Shown: one piece after another, positions 15,669 to 24,407 of the stretch
Layout of the letters: every line of letters starts with the position of its first letter
Position numbering within the stretch: position 1 is the stretch's first letter
Assembly: GCA_963809825.1 (NCBI GenBank)
Contig: CAWELJ010000004.1
Coordinates: forward strand, 310,001 to 374,000
DNA length: 64,000 nucleotides
Direction: 5' to 3'
Source of the DNA: Bog-473 sp963809825
Lineage (GTDB): Bacteria > Actinomycetota > Acidimicrobiia > Acidimicrobiales > RAAP-2
Notes under the pieces: model-generated
Seen by the model: only the letters and a program-made list of their open reading frames with translations
Told to the model about the DNA's origin: nothing
Database searches by the model: none
Program-made: the position numbers and the translations under genes

Positions 15669-17372
15669 CTGAGCGGCACCGGCACCACACCCGTCTCCTT
15701 CACCCTGAACGGCGACGCGGTCGACGTCGGGGACGGCGTCTCGCTGCTCGACGCGCTGCGCGAGGAGCTCGGCTGCCGTTCGCTCAAGGACGGCTGCAGC
15801 CCGCAGGGACAGTGCGGGTGCTGCACGGTGTGGGTCGACGGGTCGCCGCGCGTGGCGTGCGTCACGCCGGTGCGCCGCGTCGCCGGTCGCAGCGTGACCA
15901 CCCTCGAGGGCCTGGCGCCCGATCAGCGCGACCGCTGGGCCGGCGCCTTCGTCGCCCGCGGCGCCAGCCAGTGCGGCTTCTGCACGCCGGGCATCGTGAT
16001 GCGCCTCGCCGCCCTCGGCGACGGCGGCGGTGGCGGCGTGACGTCGCGGCGCGACGTCGAGGCGGCCCTGCGCGCCCACCTGTGCCGTTGTACGGGCTGG
16101 CAGTCGATCGTCGAGGCGGCGTGCGACGCGTTCGGCGTCGGCGACCCGCCACCCGGCGGTGACGCGGCGCCGGCGCCGGTCACCACCGCCGGGCGTGACG
16201 CGCTCCTGGCGTCCTGGCGGGCCCAGACCGAGGGTCCGGCCTTCCAGTCCTCGGGCCCCGACGTCGTCCTCGGCGACGCCGGCTTCGCCGACGACACCGC
16301 ACCACCCGGCGCGGCGGTCCAGCTCGGCGCCGATGCCGCCCTCGCCCCCTCCGTGCGCGCCGCGCGCGCCGGGCCGGACCGCATCCAGGGCCGCAACAGC
16401 ACGGTGCCCCTCTCCCACCCGGTCGAGCTGCCCGCGGGAGCGTGGGCCCTCACGCTGCAGACGACCTGGGTCGAACCCGCCTACGTCGAGCCGGACGCCA
16501 GCTGGTGCCGGCCCGGAGGGCTCCCCGCCCCGCCGCTCGCCAACGGCGGGGCCTTCGGGGGCAAGCGGCGCAGCCCCGTGCCCGCCCGCGCCCGGGAGCG
16601 GGCGGACGAGTCGGGCCGGGCCGTCCGGGTGCTGTGGCGGCGCGAGGACGTGGTGCGGCACGGCCCCAAGCGCCCGCCACTCGCCCTCGGCCTGCGCCCC
16701 GACGGCAGCGGCGCCGTCCGCCTCGGCCGGACGCCGGGTTCGGCGGAGCTCGGTCCGCTGGTGGCGCGTCTGCGCGCGCTGCACCCCGGACTCGACGTCG
16801 AGGAGGTCGAGGTGACGGGGCCGCCCGTGGCGCCCGAGCTGCGCGGCGCCGGCTGGGCGGAGGTGACGGCAGCGCTCTGTGCCGTGGCGGCGGAGCCGGG
16901 ACCGGCGGGGACGGGCCGGGTCCGGGTGGCGCTGCCGGGGGCGGGCAGCGCCGAGGTGGCGCTCCGACCCGGCGACGACGATGACGACGGCCGGGGCCGG
17001 GTCGAGGTCGACGTGTGGGCCGGCGAGATCCTGTGCCCGGTGACGCTGCGCTCCTACGCGCTCGGCGCCGTGCACCAGGCACTCGGGCTGGTGTGGAGCG
17101 AGGGCATCGCGGTCGACGACGCCGGCGAGCCCGTCGACCTCACCATCCGCTCCTTCGGCATCCTGGCCGCGCGCGACATGCCCGACGTCGTCGTGCGCCT
17201 GCACCAGGAGGATCGCTGGCCGGTCAACGGCTCCGACGCCGTCTTCGTCGCCACCTTGGCGGCGGCCTGGATCGCCGACGGCCTCCCGGGGCGCTGGCCC
17301 ACCCGGCGCGCCGCCGTGCGCGCACCGTTCCGCGACGTGCCACGATCGGGCGTTCGAGAGGAGCACCCATGA
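15669..17372 (+). CDS. Compact molybdenum-hydroxylase fusion: two [2Fe-2S] domains plus reduced molybdopterin-binding part
   Basis: About 567 residues. The N-terminus has a plant-type ferredoxin motif (GCSPQGQCGCCTVWVDG ending VAC) and the second [2Fe-2S] domain (SQCGFCTPGIVMRL, HLCRCTGWQSI). The rest resembles a shortened xanthine dehydrogenase/aldehyde oxidase large subunit: ANGGAFGGKRR (like GGGFGGK) and RVLWRREDVVRHGPKRPPLA. There is no FAD subunit, and the catalytic part is far shorter than the about 750 residues usual. No ATG, GTG or TTG exists in frame between 15537 and 15828, and the GTG at 15828 would cut the first cluster motif; a CTG at 15669 is the best guess. The stop overlaps the RidA start (ATGA). 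Confidence 0.7.
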   Translation: MSGTGTTPVSFTLNGDAVDVGDGVSLLDALREELGCRSLKDGCSPQGQCGCCTVWVDGSPRVACVTPVRRVAGRSVTTLEGLAPDQRDRWAGAFVARGASQCGFCTPGIVMRLAALGDGGGGGVTSRRDVEAALRAHLCRCTGWQSIVEAACDAFGVGDPPPGGDAAPAPVTTAGRDALLASWRAQTEGPAFQSSGPDVVLGDAGFADDTAPPGAAVQLGADAALAPSVRAARAGPDRIQGRNSTVPLSHPVELPAGAWALTLQTTWVEPAYVEPDASWCRPGGLPAPPLANGGAFGGKRRSPVPARARERADESGRAVRVLWRREDVVRHGPKRPPLALGLRPDGSGAVRLGRTPGSAELGPLVARLRALHPGLDVEEVEVTGPPVAPELRGAGWAEVTAALCAVAAEPGPAGTGRVRVALPGAGSAEVALRPGDDDDDGRGRVEVDVWAGEILCPVTLRSYALGAVHQALGLVWSEGIAVDDAGEPVDLTIRSFGILAARDMPDVVVRLHQEDRWPVNGSDAVFVATLAAAWIADGLPGRWPTRRAAVRAPFRDVPRSGVREEHP

Positions 17373-17737
17373 GCCCTGCTGTCGGCCCGTACTCCCCAGT
17401 CCGCCGTGTGGGCGACTGGGTCATCACCTCCGGCCAGGTCGGCATCGCCACCGACGCTGCCGGCGCGGCGGCGCTGGTCCCGGGCGGCACCGTCGCCGAG
17501 CTGCGCCAGGCGCTCCAGAACGTGGCCGAGGTGCTCGCGATCGAAGGCGCCACGCTGCCCGACGTGTTCAAGACCACCCTGTACCTCGTCGACATGGGGG
17601 AGTTCGCCGCGGTGAACGAGGTGTGGGTGCAGTTCTTCCCAGAGAACCGGCCCACCCGCTCGGCCGTCGCCGTGGCCGCGCTGCCCGTCGGGGCGCGCGT
17701 CGAGGTGGAGGCCTGGGCCTACGCCCCTGTGGTCTGA
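17369..17737 (+). CDS. RidA/YjgF family reactive-intermediate deaminase
   Basis: 122 residues, ATG preceded by GAGAGGAG and overlapping the stop of the molybdenum-hydroxylase-like gene, so translationally coupled. Family features: PYSPVRRVGDWVITSGQVG at the start, KTTLYLVDMGEFAAVNEVW in the middle, and the catalytic Arg in GARVEVEAWA near the end. RidA proteins hydrolyse enamine/imine intermediates. Coupling suggests it clears a product of the upstream oxidase or acts on a related imine. Overlaps the regulator gene on the other strand tail-to-tail by 19 bases. Confidence 0.93.
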   Translation: MSPAVGPYSPVRRVGDWVITSGQVGIATDAAGAAALVPGGTVAELRQALQNVAEVLAIEGATLPDVFKTTLYLVDMGEFAAVNEVWVQFFPENRPTRSAVAVAALPVGARVEVEAWAYAPVV

Positions 17738-18519
17738 GGCGCCGGGGCGGACGACGGCCCCGGCGCGGGACCGGCCGCCGCGCCCCCGCCCGGGCCCGGT
17801 GTGCCGCTCTGGCCGTTGCGGGGGGCGACGCCGGGGTGCCACGCCACCTGCCCGAAGCGGTAGCCCACCGAGCGCACCGTCTGAATCAGGTGCGCGTGCT
17901 CCTCGCCGAGCTTGGCCCGCAGGCGCCGGATGTGGACGTCGACCGTCCGGGCGCCGCCGTAGTACTCGTAGCCCCACACCCGGCTGAGCAGCGTCTCGCG
18001 CGTGAACACCTTGGCCGGGTGACCGGCCAGGAAGCGCAGGAGTTCGTACTCCATGTAGGTCAGGTCGAGGACGCGTCCCGACACGGCGGCCTGGTAGGTC
18101 TCGAGGTTGAGCATGAGGGGCCCGTACTCGATGATGTCGGGCCGCATGCTCTGCCCGGTGCGCCAGAACAGGTGCTGCAGGCGCGCCACGAGCTCCTCGG
18201 GCCGGGCGGGCAGCACGCAGAAGTCGTCGTAGAGGTCGTCGCGCAGCAGGAGCTCGCCCACCTGCCCGGCCCCGATGGCGAGGAGCAGCGGCGTCATGGG
18301 CACCTCGCGCAGGCGGAGGTGGCGGCAGAAGGCGACGGCGGCGGTCATGTCGTCGCCTGCGACCACGAGCGCGCCCGCGTACCCCACGGTGCGCCCCTCG
18401 GGCTCGGATGCCGCGATCTCCTCGGGTCCGGACACGCCGTGGTGCCCCAGTCCCGCGCTCTGCAGCGCCAGGGTCACCTCGGCGGGCAGGTCGGCGGGGA
18501 AACAGAGGAGGGGGTCCAT
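17719..18519 (-). CDS. GlnR-like OmpR-family regulator with degenerate receiver
   Basis: 266 residues. The N-terminal receiver-like domain lacks the phospho-acceptor: the expected Asp position reads GALVVAGDD. The winged-helix output domain spans about residues 140-235 (LTYMEYELLRFLAGHPAKVF, YGGARTVDVHIRRLRAKLG, TVRSVGYRFG). Atypical receivers plus this output are characteristic of actinobacterial GlnR, the nitrogen regulator, and the gene follows glnA by 13 bases, so it is probably in the same operon. An Ala/Gly/Pro-rich tail ends the protein. Assignment to GlnR rather than another orphan OmpR regulator is an inference. Confidence 0.8.
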   Translation of the reverse strand: MDPLLCFPADLPAEVTLALQSAGLGHHGVSGPEEIAASEPEGRTVGYAGALVVAGDDMTAAVAFCRHLRLREVPMTPLLLAIGAGQVGELLLRDDLYDDFCVLPARPEELVARLQHLFWRTGQSMRPDIIEYGPLMLNLETYQAAVSGRVLDLTYMEYELLRFLAGHPAKVFTRETLLSRVWGYEYYGGARTVDVHIRRLRAKLGEEHAHLIQTVRSVGYRFGQVAWHPGVAPRNGQSGTPGPGGGAAAGPAPGPSSAPAPQTTGA

Positions 18520-18532
18520 GGTCGTCTCGGCG

Positions 18533-19867
18533 TCAGAGGAGGGGCAGGTAGCGGTCCAGCTCGAACTGGGTCACCTGGGACTGGTAGTCGTCCCACTCCT
18601 CGCGCTTGTTACGGATGAACCACTCGAAGACGTGGTCGCCCAGGGTGTCGGCCAGCAGCTCGGAGCCCTCCATCTCGTTGACGGCGTCGTGCAGGCTCGA
18701 GGGCAGCGGCTCGATCCCCTTCTTGGCCAGCTCCTTGGGGGTCAGCGTGAACAGGTTGTCGTCCGCCTCGGGCGGCAGCGGGTAGTCCTCCGCGATGCCG
18801 CGCAGGCCCGCGGCGAGGATGACCGCGAAGGCGAGATACGGGTTGCAGGCGCTGTCGGGGGCCCGGTACTCGAGGCGGGTCGACTCCGTCTTGCCCATCT
18901 TGACGACGGGGACGCGGACCAGGGCCGAGCGGTTGTTGCGCGCCCAGCTGACGTGCACGGGCGCCTCGTAGCCCCCGATGAGGCGCTTGTACGAGTTGAC
19001 CCACTGGTTCGTCACCGCCGTGATCTCGCGGGCATGGTGGAGCAGGCCCGCGATGAAGCGGCGCGCCACCTCGGAGAGCCCGTAGCGGTCCTTGTCGTCG
19101 ACGAACGCGTTGCGCTCGCCCTCCCACAGCGAGATGTGGGTGTGCATGCCCGAGCCCTGGACGCCCCCGAGGGGCTTGGGCATGAAGGAGGCGAACACGC
19201 CCTCCTGGCGCGCCATCTCCTTGATCACCATCCGGGTCGTCATCACGGTGTCGGCCATGGTGAGCGCATCGGTGTAGCGCAGGTCGATCTCGTGCTGGCT
19301 GTGCGCGTCCTCGTGCTGGGTGTGCTCGACGGGGATGCCCATCTCCTCGAGCATGAGCACGGAACGCCGGCGCAGGTCGCTCGTCAGGTCGGCCACCGAC
19401 AGGTCGAAGTACGAGCCCGAGTCGAGGGTCACCGGACCCGTGGCCGGGTCGGCGTCGGCAAAGTAGAAGAACTCCACCTCGGGCGAGGCGAAGAACGTGT
19501 AGCCCGCGGCCCGGGCCCGCTCGAGCGTGCGTCGCAGCGCGTGGCGGGGGTCGCCCTCGAACGGCGTCCCGTCGAGGTTGGCGATGTCGCAGAAGACGCG
19601 GGCGACCTGCGCGTCGTCGTGATGCCAGGGCAGGAGCTGGAAGGTCTTGGGGTCGGGGCGGGCCAGCACGTCGGCCTCCTGGACGCGGCTGAACCCGTCG
19701 ATGGCCGATCCGTCGAAGGTCATCCCCTCGTCGAGGGCGTTCTCCAGCTCCGCCGAGGTGATGTTGAACCCCTTGGGGGTCCCGAGCACGTCGGTGAACC
19801 ACAACTGGACGAAGCGGATGCCCCGCTCCTCCACGGTCCGGAGCACGTAGTCCCGCTGGCTTTGCAC
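18533..19867 (-). CDS. glnA: Glutamine synthetase type I, GlnA2-like
   Basis: 444 residues, GTG start. ATP-dependent ligation of ammonia to glutamate. Conserved blocks: FVQLWFTDVLGTPKG, MTFDGSAIDGFSR, SPEVEFFYF, SGMHTHISLWEG (His loop), NRSALVRVP and EYRAPDSACNPYLAFA. The C-terminal site where GSI-beta enzymes have the adenylylated Tyr reads NLFTLTPKELAKKG, with Phe, so it should not be regulated by adenylylation; length also matches mycobacterial GlnA2. Divergent from nadE over 96 bases and followed by the GlnR-like gene. The long open frame upstream on this strand (to 21739) is a shadow of nadE. Confidence 0.93.
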   Translation of the reverse strand: MQSQRDYVLRTVEERGIRFVQLWFTDVLGTPKGFNITSAELENALDEGMTFDGSAIDGFSRVQEADVLARPDPKTFQLLPWHHDDAQVARVFCDIANLDGTPFEGDPRHALRRTLERARAAGYTFFASPEVEFFYFADADPATGPVTLDSGSYFDLSVADLTSDLRRRSVLMLEEMGIPVEHTQHEDAHSQHEIDLRYTDALTMADTVMTTRMVIKEMARQEGVFASFMPKPLGGVQGSGMHTHISLWEGERNAFVDDKDRYGLSEVARRFIAGLLHHAREITAVTNQWVNSYKRLIGGYEAPVHVSWARNNRSALVRVPVVKMGKTESTRLEYRAPDSACNPYLAFAVILAAGLRGIAEDYPLPPEADDNLFTLTPKELAKKGIEPLPSSLHDAVNEMEGSELLADTLGDHVFEWFIRNKREEWDDYQSQVTQFELDRYLPLL

Positions 19868-19963
19868 CGCACTAGCTTCGCATGCCGGCCGGCCCCCCTC
19901 CTCCGCCGGCCCCGTTCCCGGGGGCCCCATCGGGATCCCCGGCACCGCCGGTAATCTGGGACG

Positions 19964-21706
19964 ATGCCCCGTCTGCGCCTCGCCGCCGCGCAGCTCGACA
20001 CCGTCGTCGGTGACCTGGCGGGCAACGTCGAGCGGGTGCTGGGCGCGCTGGCCGCCGCCGAGCGCGCCGGGGCGGACCTCTGCGTCACGCCCGAGCTCGC
20101 CATCACGGGGTACCCGCCCGAGGACCTCCTCCTCAAACCGGGATTCGTGGCCGACAACGTGGCCGCGCTCGAGAAGGTCGCCGCCACCACCACCGGGCGG
20201 TGCGCGGTCGTCGTCGGCTTCGTCGGCGCCGCTCCGGGCGGAGCCGGGTTGGCCAACGCGGCGGCGGTGTGCGCCGGGGGTCGCGTGCAGGGCGTGTACC
20301 GCAAGCGTTTCCTCCCCAATTACGGCGTGTTCGACGAGCAGCGCTGGTTCCTCCCGGGCGAGGAGCCGCCGCCGCTCTTCGGGATCGCCGGTGCCTGGGT
20401 CGGGGTCTCCATCTGCGAGGACGTCTGGTTCGACGACGGGCCGGTGGCCCACGCCGGCCGGGCCGGCGCCGACGTCGTGGTGAACATCAACGCTTCGCCC
20501 TACAACCGGGGCCGGCGCGCCGAGCGGCTCGCCATGCTGCGCGGCCGCGTCGCCGAGGCGGGCTGCGCCATCGCCTACGTGAACCAGGTGGGCGGGCAGG
20601 ACGAGCTGGTCTTCGACGGGGACTCGCTCGTCGTGGCGGCCGACGGGACGCTCGTGGCGTCGGGCGCGCAGTTCGGCACCGACCTGGTCGTCGTCGATCT
20701 CCCGGTCGGGCCCCACCGCCCCCACGCCGTCACCGAGCTGCTGCCGAGGATCGTGGTCAGCGAGCCGCGCCCGGGCGAGCGACCCGCGCTCGACCCGGTG
20801 CCGCTGCGACCGGCGCTGAGCGACCACGCCGAGGTCTACGCCGCGCTCGTCCTCGGCACCCGGGACTATCTGGCCAAGAACGGGTTCAGCGAGGCCGTGA
20901 TCGGCCTGTCGGGCGGCATCGACTCCTCGCTGGTGGCGGCGGTCGCGGTCGACGCGCTGGGGGCGGACCGCGTCCACGGCCTCTCCATGCCGTCGCGCTA
21001 CTCGAGCGAGGGGTCGCGCCACGACGCCGGCGTGCTGGCCGAGCGGCTGGGCATCGACCTCAAGGTCGTCCCGATTGAGGAGGCGCACGTCGCGTTCGCG
21101 TCCATGCTCGCCCCGGTGCTCGGGCGCGAGCCCTTCGGCCTGACCGACGAGAACCTGCAGTCGCGCCTGCGCGGCGTGTTGCTCATGGCCGTGTCGAACG
21201 CCAAGGGGTGGATCGTGCTCACGACGGGCAACAAGAGCGAGATGGCGACGGGCTACTCGACGCTCTACGGCGACTCGGCCGGTGGGTTCGCCGTGATCAA
21301 GGACGTGCCCAAGACGCTCGTGTACGAGCTGTGCCGCCACCGCAACATGCAGGCGGTGCTCGAGGGCCTGCCCGGGCCGATCCCCGACAGCGTGCTCGAC
21401 AAGCCGCCGTCGGCCGAGCTGCGTCCCGATCAGCGCGACGACCAGTCGCTCCCGCCCTACGAGGAGCTCGACCCGGTGCTGCAGGGCTACGTCGAGCGCG
21501 ACCGCACCGCGGCCGAGCTGGTGGCGGAGGGCTTCGACCCGGCGGTGGTGGACCGGGTGGTGCGCCTCGTCGACGGCGCCGAGTACAAGCGGCGCCAGAT
21601 GCCGCCGGGCGTGCGCATCACGACCAAGGCCTTCGGGAAGGACCGGCGTATGCCGATCACGAACCGCTACCGCTCCTCGGCCCGGGAGGAGTCGGGGGGT
21701 GGCTGA
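19964..21706 (+). CDS. nadE: Glutamine-dependent NAD+ synthetase
   Basis: 580 residues, ATG start. N-terminal nitrilase/glutaminase domain with the Glu-Lys-Cys triad in VTPELAITGYPPEDL, YRKRFLPNYGVFDEQRWF and VGVSICEDVWF; C-terminal amidotransferase-fed synthetase with the PP-loop GLSGGIDSSLVAAV and TTGNKSEMATGYSTLYGD. Converts nicotinate adenine dinucleotide to NAD+ with glutamine-derived ammonia, the last step of NAD synthesis. Lying back-to-back with glutamine synthetase links glutamine supply and use. The stop overlaps the next gene. Confidence 0.96.
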   Translation: MPRLRLAAAQLDTVVGDLAGNVERVLGALAAAERAGADLCVTPELAITGYPPEDLLLKPGFVADNVAALEKVAATTTGRCAVVVGFVGAAPGGAGLANAAAVCAGGRVQGVYRKRFLPNYGVFDEQRWFLPGEEPPPLFGIAGAWVGVSICEDVWFDDGPVAHAGRAGADVVVNINASPYNRGRRAERLAMLRGRVAEAGCAIAYVNQVGGQDELVFDGDSLVVAADGTLVASGAQFGTDLVVVDLPVGPHRPHAVTELLPRIVVSEPRPGERPALDPVPLRPALSDHAEVYAALVLGTRDYLAKNGFSEAVIGLSGGIDSSLVAAVAVDALGADRVHGLSMPSRYSSEGSRHDAGVLAERLGIDLKVVPIEEAHVAFASMLAPVLGREPFGLTDENLQSRLRGVLLMAVSNAKGWIVLTTGNKSEMATGYSTLYGDSAGGFAVIKDVPKTLVYELCRHRNMQAVLEGLPGPIPDSVLDKPPSAELRPDQRDDQSLPPYEELDPVLQGYVERDRTAAELVAEGFDPAVVDRVVRLVDGAEYKRRQMPPGVRITTKAFGKDRRMPITNRYRSSAREESGGG

Positions 21707-22289
21707 GGGGGAGCCCGGCGCCCCGGCGTGGCGGCGCATCGACGAGCTGGCCGGGCTCGTCGGGGCCTACTGCTGGGTCGAGCACCGTATCTTCGAGCTG
21801 GCCGGTGCCTGGGCGACCGGGTTCGCGGGCGGGGACGGGGAGCGGGCGGCCGAGCTGCGGGTCTGGTGCGCCGCGGCCTCGCGGCGCCACGGGGCCCTGG
21901 CGGCGCGCTGGGCCGAGCGTCTCCCGGTGCGGGCCGGGGTCGACCCGGGCGAGCTGGTCCGGGCGCCGGCCGGTCCGCTGGCGGGGGCGCTCGAGGCGCT
22001 GGCCGGAGGGTCCGGGGGCCCGGACCACGTCGGCGCCCTGGTGACGACCGTTCTCCCTCGGGTGGGTGGGGTCTACGGGGCCCATCTCGGGTCGGCGTCG
22101 CCCGTCAGCGAGGGGTCCGTCCTGGAGGTCCTCGTGGAGGCACGCCGGGTGCTGGCCGGGGAGATCCGGGGCGGCAGGGCCCTCGTCGAGGGCCTGCCCG
22201 GGGTTGCCGAGCAGGGCGCCCGACTCGGGGAGGGAATCGAACGGGCGTTTGATGCCACGCGCGTTTTCCCTGCTGTACCGGCATCTTGA
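21699..22289 (+). CDS. Hypothetical helical protein, possibly ferritin-like fold
   Basis: 196 residues, GTG start overlapping the end of nadE by 8 bases. Composition is Ala/Gly/Arg/Glu-rich and strongly helical. ELAGLVGAYCWVEHRIFELA and CAAASRRHGALAARWAE recall the Glu/His-bearing paired helices of small ferritin-like proteins, but not all ligands can be placed, so this is only a suggestion. Function unknown. The high third-position GC and tight coupling to nadE support it as real. Confidence 0.65.
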   Translation: MAEGEPGAPAWRRIDELAGLVGAYCWVEHRIFELAGAWATGFAGGDGERAAELRVWCAAASRRHGALAARWAERLPVRAGVDPGELVRAPAGPLAGALEALAGGSGGPDHVGALVTTVLPRVGGVYGAHLGSASPVSEGSVLEVLVEARRVLAGEIRGGRALVEGLPGVAEQGARLGEGIERAFDATRVFPAVPAS

Positions 22290-22417
22290 CAGCTCCATTA
22301 CACTGTCTGAGCAGCCCACGTGCGCCAGGAACGGGTGCCGACTGCAGTTGACGAGCGCGACAGCCCGGCCGGGTTCCCCTTGCCGAGGCCCTGGGACGGA
22401 AGGTTAGGGCGACGATC

Positions 22418-23356
22418 TTGGCGAAGGAACGAATTGAGCGCGACGACGAGGACCTCGTCCGTCTCTACCTGACGGACATCGGTCAGTACCCCCTGCTGAC
22501 CAAGGACGACGAGGTACGGCTGGCCCAGGCCATCGAGGCGGGCCGGGCCGCCGAGGCCGAGGTCGCCAAGGCGCCCAAGGGCATCACGACCGCGAAGAAG
22601 CGTGAGCTCCGCCGTGCCGTGATGGAGGGCGAGCAGGCCCAGCAGACCTTCGTGCAGTCGAACCTGCGGCTCGTGGTGTCGATCGCCAAGAAATATCAAG
22701 CGTCGGGCCTGCCCCTGCTGGACCTCATCCAGGAGGGCAACCTCGGCCTCATGCACGCCGTCGAGAAGTTCGACTGGCGCAAGGGCTTCAAGTTCTCCAC
22801 GTACGCCACCTGGTGGATCCGCCAGGCCATCACCCGTGGCATCGCCAACACCGGGCGCACCATCCGCCTCCCCGTGCACGCCGGTGACACGCTGGCCCGG
22901 GTGCAGAAGGCGCAGGCCCGGCTCGAGCTGAAGCTGGGCCGCCCGGCCACGCTGGCCGAGCTCGGCGTCGAGGTCGAGATGCCCGAGGACAAGCTCGTCG
23001 AGGCGCTGCGCTTCCGCGCCGAGCCGCTGTCGCTGTCCGAGCCGCTGCGTGAGGACGGGGACGCCGAGCTGGGTGACGTCGTCGAGGACCGCTCGGCCGA
23101 GTCGCCCTTCGAGGTGGCCGCCGTGTCGCTGCTGCCCGACGAGATCGGCCGGCTGCTCTCGCCGCTCGACGAGCGCGAGCGTGAGATCCTGCGCCTGCGC
23201 TTCGGTCTCGACCGCGGCGAGCCCCGCACCCTCGAGGAGGTCGGCGAGCACTTCAACCTGACCCGGGAGCGCATCCGCCAGATCGAGGCCCGGGCCATGT
23301 CCAAGCTGCGCCACCCGTCCTCGGACACCGGGGCGCGTGATCTGCTGACCGTCTAG
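22418..23356 (+). CDS. RNA polymerase sigma-70 factor (group 1/2, SigB/HrdB-like)
   Basis: 312 residues from a TTG start. Region 1.2 (DLVRLYLTDIGQYPLL), region 2 (NLRLVVSIAKKYQASGLPLL, LIQEGNLGLMHAVEKFDWRK, FSTYATWWIRQAITRGIANT), region 3, and region 4 with the HTH (TLEEVGEHFNLTRERIRQIE, ARAMSKLRHP). It lacks the long region 1.1 of RpoD, so it is a short primary-like (group 2) factor, or the lineage's principal factor in short form. Preceded by a 128-base gap whose start holds a TTGACA sequence (22286) overlapping the previous stop; no matching -10 is convincing. Confidence 0.93.
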   Translation: MAKERIERDDEDLVRLYLTDIGQYPLLTKDDEVRLAQAIEAGRAAEAEVAKAPKGITTAKKRELRRAVMEGEQAQQTFVQSNLRLVVSIAKKYQASGLPLLDLIQEGNLGLMHAVEKFDWRKGFKFSTYATWWIRQAITRGIANTGRTIRLPVHAGDTLARVQKAQARLELKLGRPATLAELGVEVEMPEDKLVEALRFRAEPLSLSEPLREDGDAELGDVVEDRSAESPFEVAAVSLLPDEIGRLLSPLDEREREILRLRFGLDRGEPRTLEEVGEHFNLTRERIRQIEARAMSKLRHPSSDTGARDLLTV

Positions 23357-23377
23357 CGCCGCCTAGGCTCTGCACCC

Positions 23378-23452
23378 ATGAAGAAGCTGCTCATTCTCGC
23401 CATCCTGGTTGCCCTCGGCGTCATCGCCGCCAAGCGCCTGCAGAACAGCTAG
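23378..23452 (+). CDS. Very small single-pass membrane peptide (24 aa)
   Basis: A complete 24-residue frame, MKKLLILAILVALGVIAAKR followed by LQNS, 21 bases after the sigma-factor stop. It is a single hydrophobic helix flanked by Lys/Arg. Actinobacteria carry comparably short MKKLL-type membrane proteins (the DLW-39 group), though the DLW end is missing here. No clear Shine-Dalgarno sequence is present. Function unknown. Confidence 0.5.
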   Translation: MKKLLILAILVALGVIAAKRLQNS

Positions 23453-23479
23453 CGCCACAGGCCCCACGCCGGGCCAGGG

Positions 23480-24286
23480 CTAGGCGGCGTGCCGGGCGAC
23501 CAGCGCCGCGGCGGCGTGCCGGTGGCGCAGGCCGCGCCGCCACAGGATCAGCGCCGCCCCCGCCACGGCGAGGCTCGTCGTCACCACGGGCGTCGTGCGC
23601 CCGACGCGGTCGCGCAAGCGGATGGGCTTCGTGAAGTTGCGGACCTCCCAGCCCCGTTCGCGCGCCACCTTGGCCAGCGCCCGGTCGGGGTTGACCGCCA
23701 CCGGACGCCCCACCGCTTCGAGCATGGGGAGATCCGTGGCCGAATCGGAGTAGGCGCTGCTCGCCGACAGGTCGAGGCCGGTGCGCTCCGCCAGCTCGCG
23801 CATGGCGGTCGCCTTCGACTCGCCGTAGGCGTAGAACGCCATCGTGCCCGTGTAGCGCCCCTGCTCGTCGACTTCGCCGCGCGAGCAGATGGCGCCGTCG
23901 ACGCCGAGCAGGTCGGCCAGCGGCAGGACGATTTCCTCCGGTGAGGCCGACACGAGGTAGACGCGGTGGCCGGCCGCCCGGTGGAGCTCCATGAGCTCGA
24001 GCGCCTCGGCGTACATGATCGGCTCCATCGTCTGGAGCATCGTCTCGCGCACGATCTGGCGGACCTGGGCGCGGTCCCACCCCTTGGTCACGGCGAGCAT
24101 CGATTCGCGCACCCGGACGAGACGCTCCTCGTCGGCGCCGAAGTAGAGGTAGATCAGCTGCGAGATGGCGGCCCGCGCCACGAGCCGGCGGTTGATGAGC
24201 CCACCCTTGAGGAACGGACGCCCGAAGGCCGCGATCGACGCCCGATCGATGACCGTCTTGTCCAGGTCGAAGAAGGCCGCCTCCAT
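23480..24286 (-). CDS. HAD-superfamily IB hydrolase with C-terminal hydrophobic tail
   Basis: 268 residues, ATG start. HAD motifs: I, FFDLDKTVID (nucleophile and acid Asp); II, VYLVSASPEE; III, the Lys in YGESKATAM; IV, AYSDSATDLPML. The subfamily is IB (SerB/PlsC-associated phosphatase type), usually acting on phosphoserine or lipid-related phosphates. Residues about 225-255 form a hydrophobic segment (PVVTTSLAVAGAALILW) suggesting membrane attachment. Substrate unknown. Confidence 0.87.
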   Translation of the reverse strand: MEAAFFDLDKTVIDRASIAAFGRPFLKGGLINRRLVARAAISQLIYLYFGADEERLVRVRESMLAVTKGWDRAQVRQIVRETMLQTMEPIMYAEALELMELHRAAGHRVYLVSASPEEIVLPLADLLGVDGAICSRGEVDEQGRYTGTMAFYAYGESKATAMRELAERTGLDLSASSAYSDSATDLPMLEAVGRPVAVNPDRALAKVARERGWEVRNFTKPIRLRDRVGRTTPVVTTSLAVAGAALILWRRGLRHRHAAAALVARHAA

Positions 24287-24407
24287 ATCTCTAATGCTAC
24301 GGGCGCCGGGACCCCTCGCTTTAGCAATCGTGACGATTAGTGGAAGCGCTCGCGAACGATCGGTGCGTGCGACCTGGGACGTTGCAGGGGTTGCAACGCG
24401 GTTGCGG

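Noticed and set aside
18533..21739. A 1068-codon minus-strand frame covering glnA and all of nadE
   Set aside because: Only the glnA part has family similarity; the upstream section is Arg/Gly/His-rich antisense of nadE. The real start is the GTG at 19867.
22286..22291. TTGACA as the -35 box of the sigma-factor promoter
   Set aside because: No acceptable -10 hexamer lies 16-18 bases downstream; the TACACT nearby is only 7 bases away.
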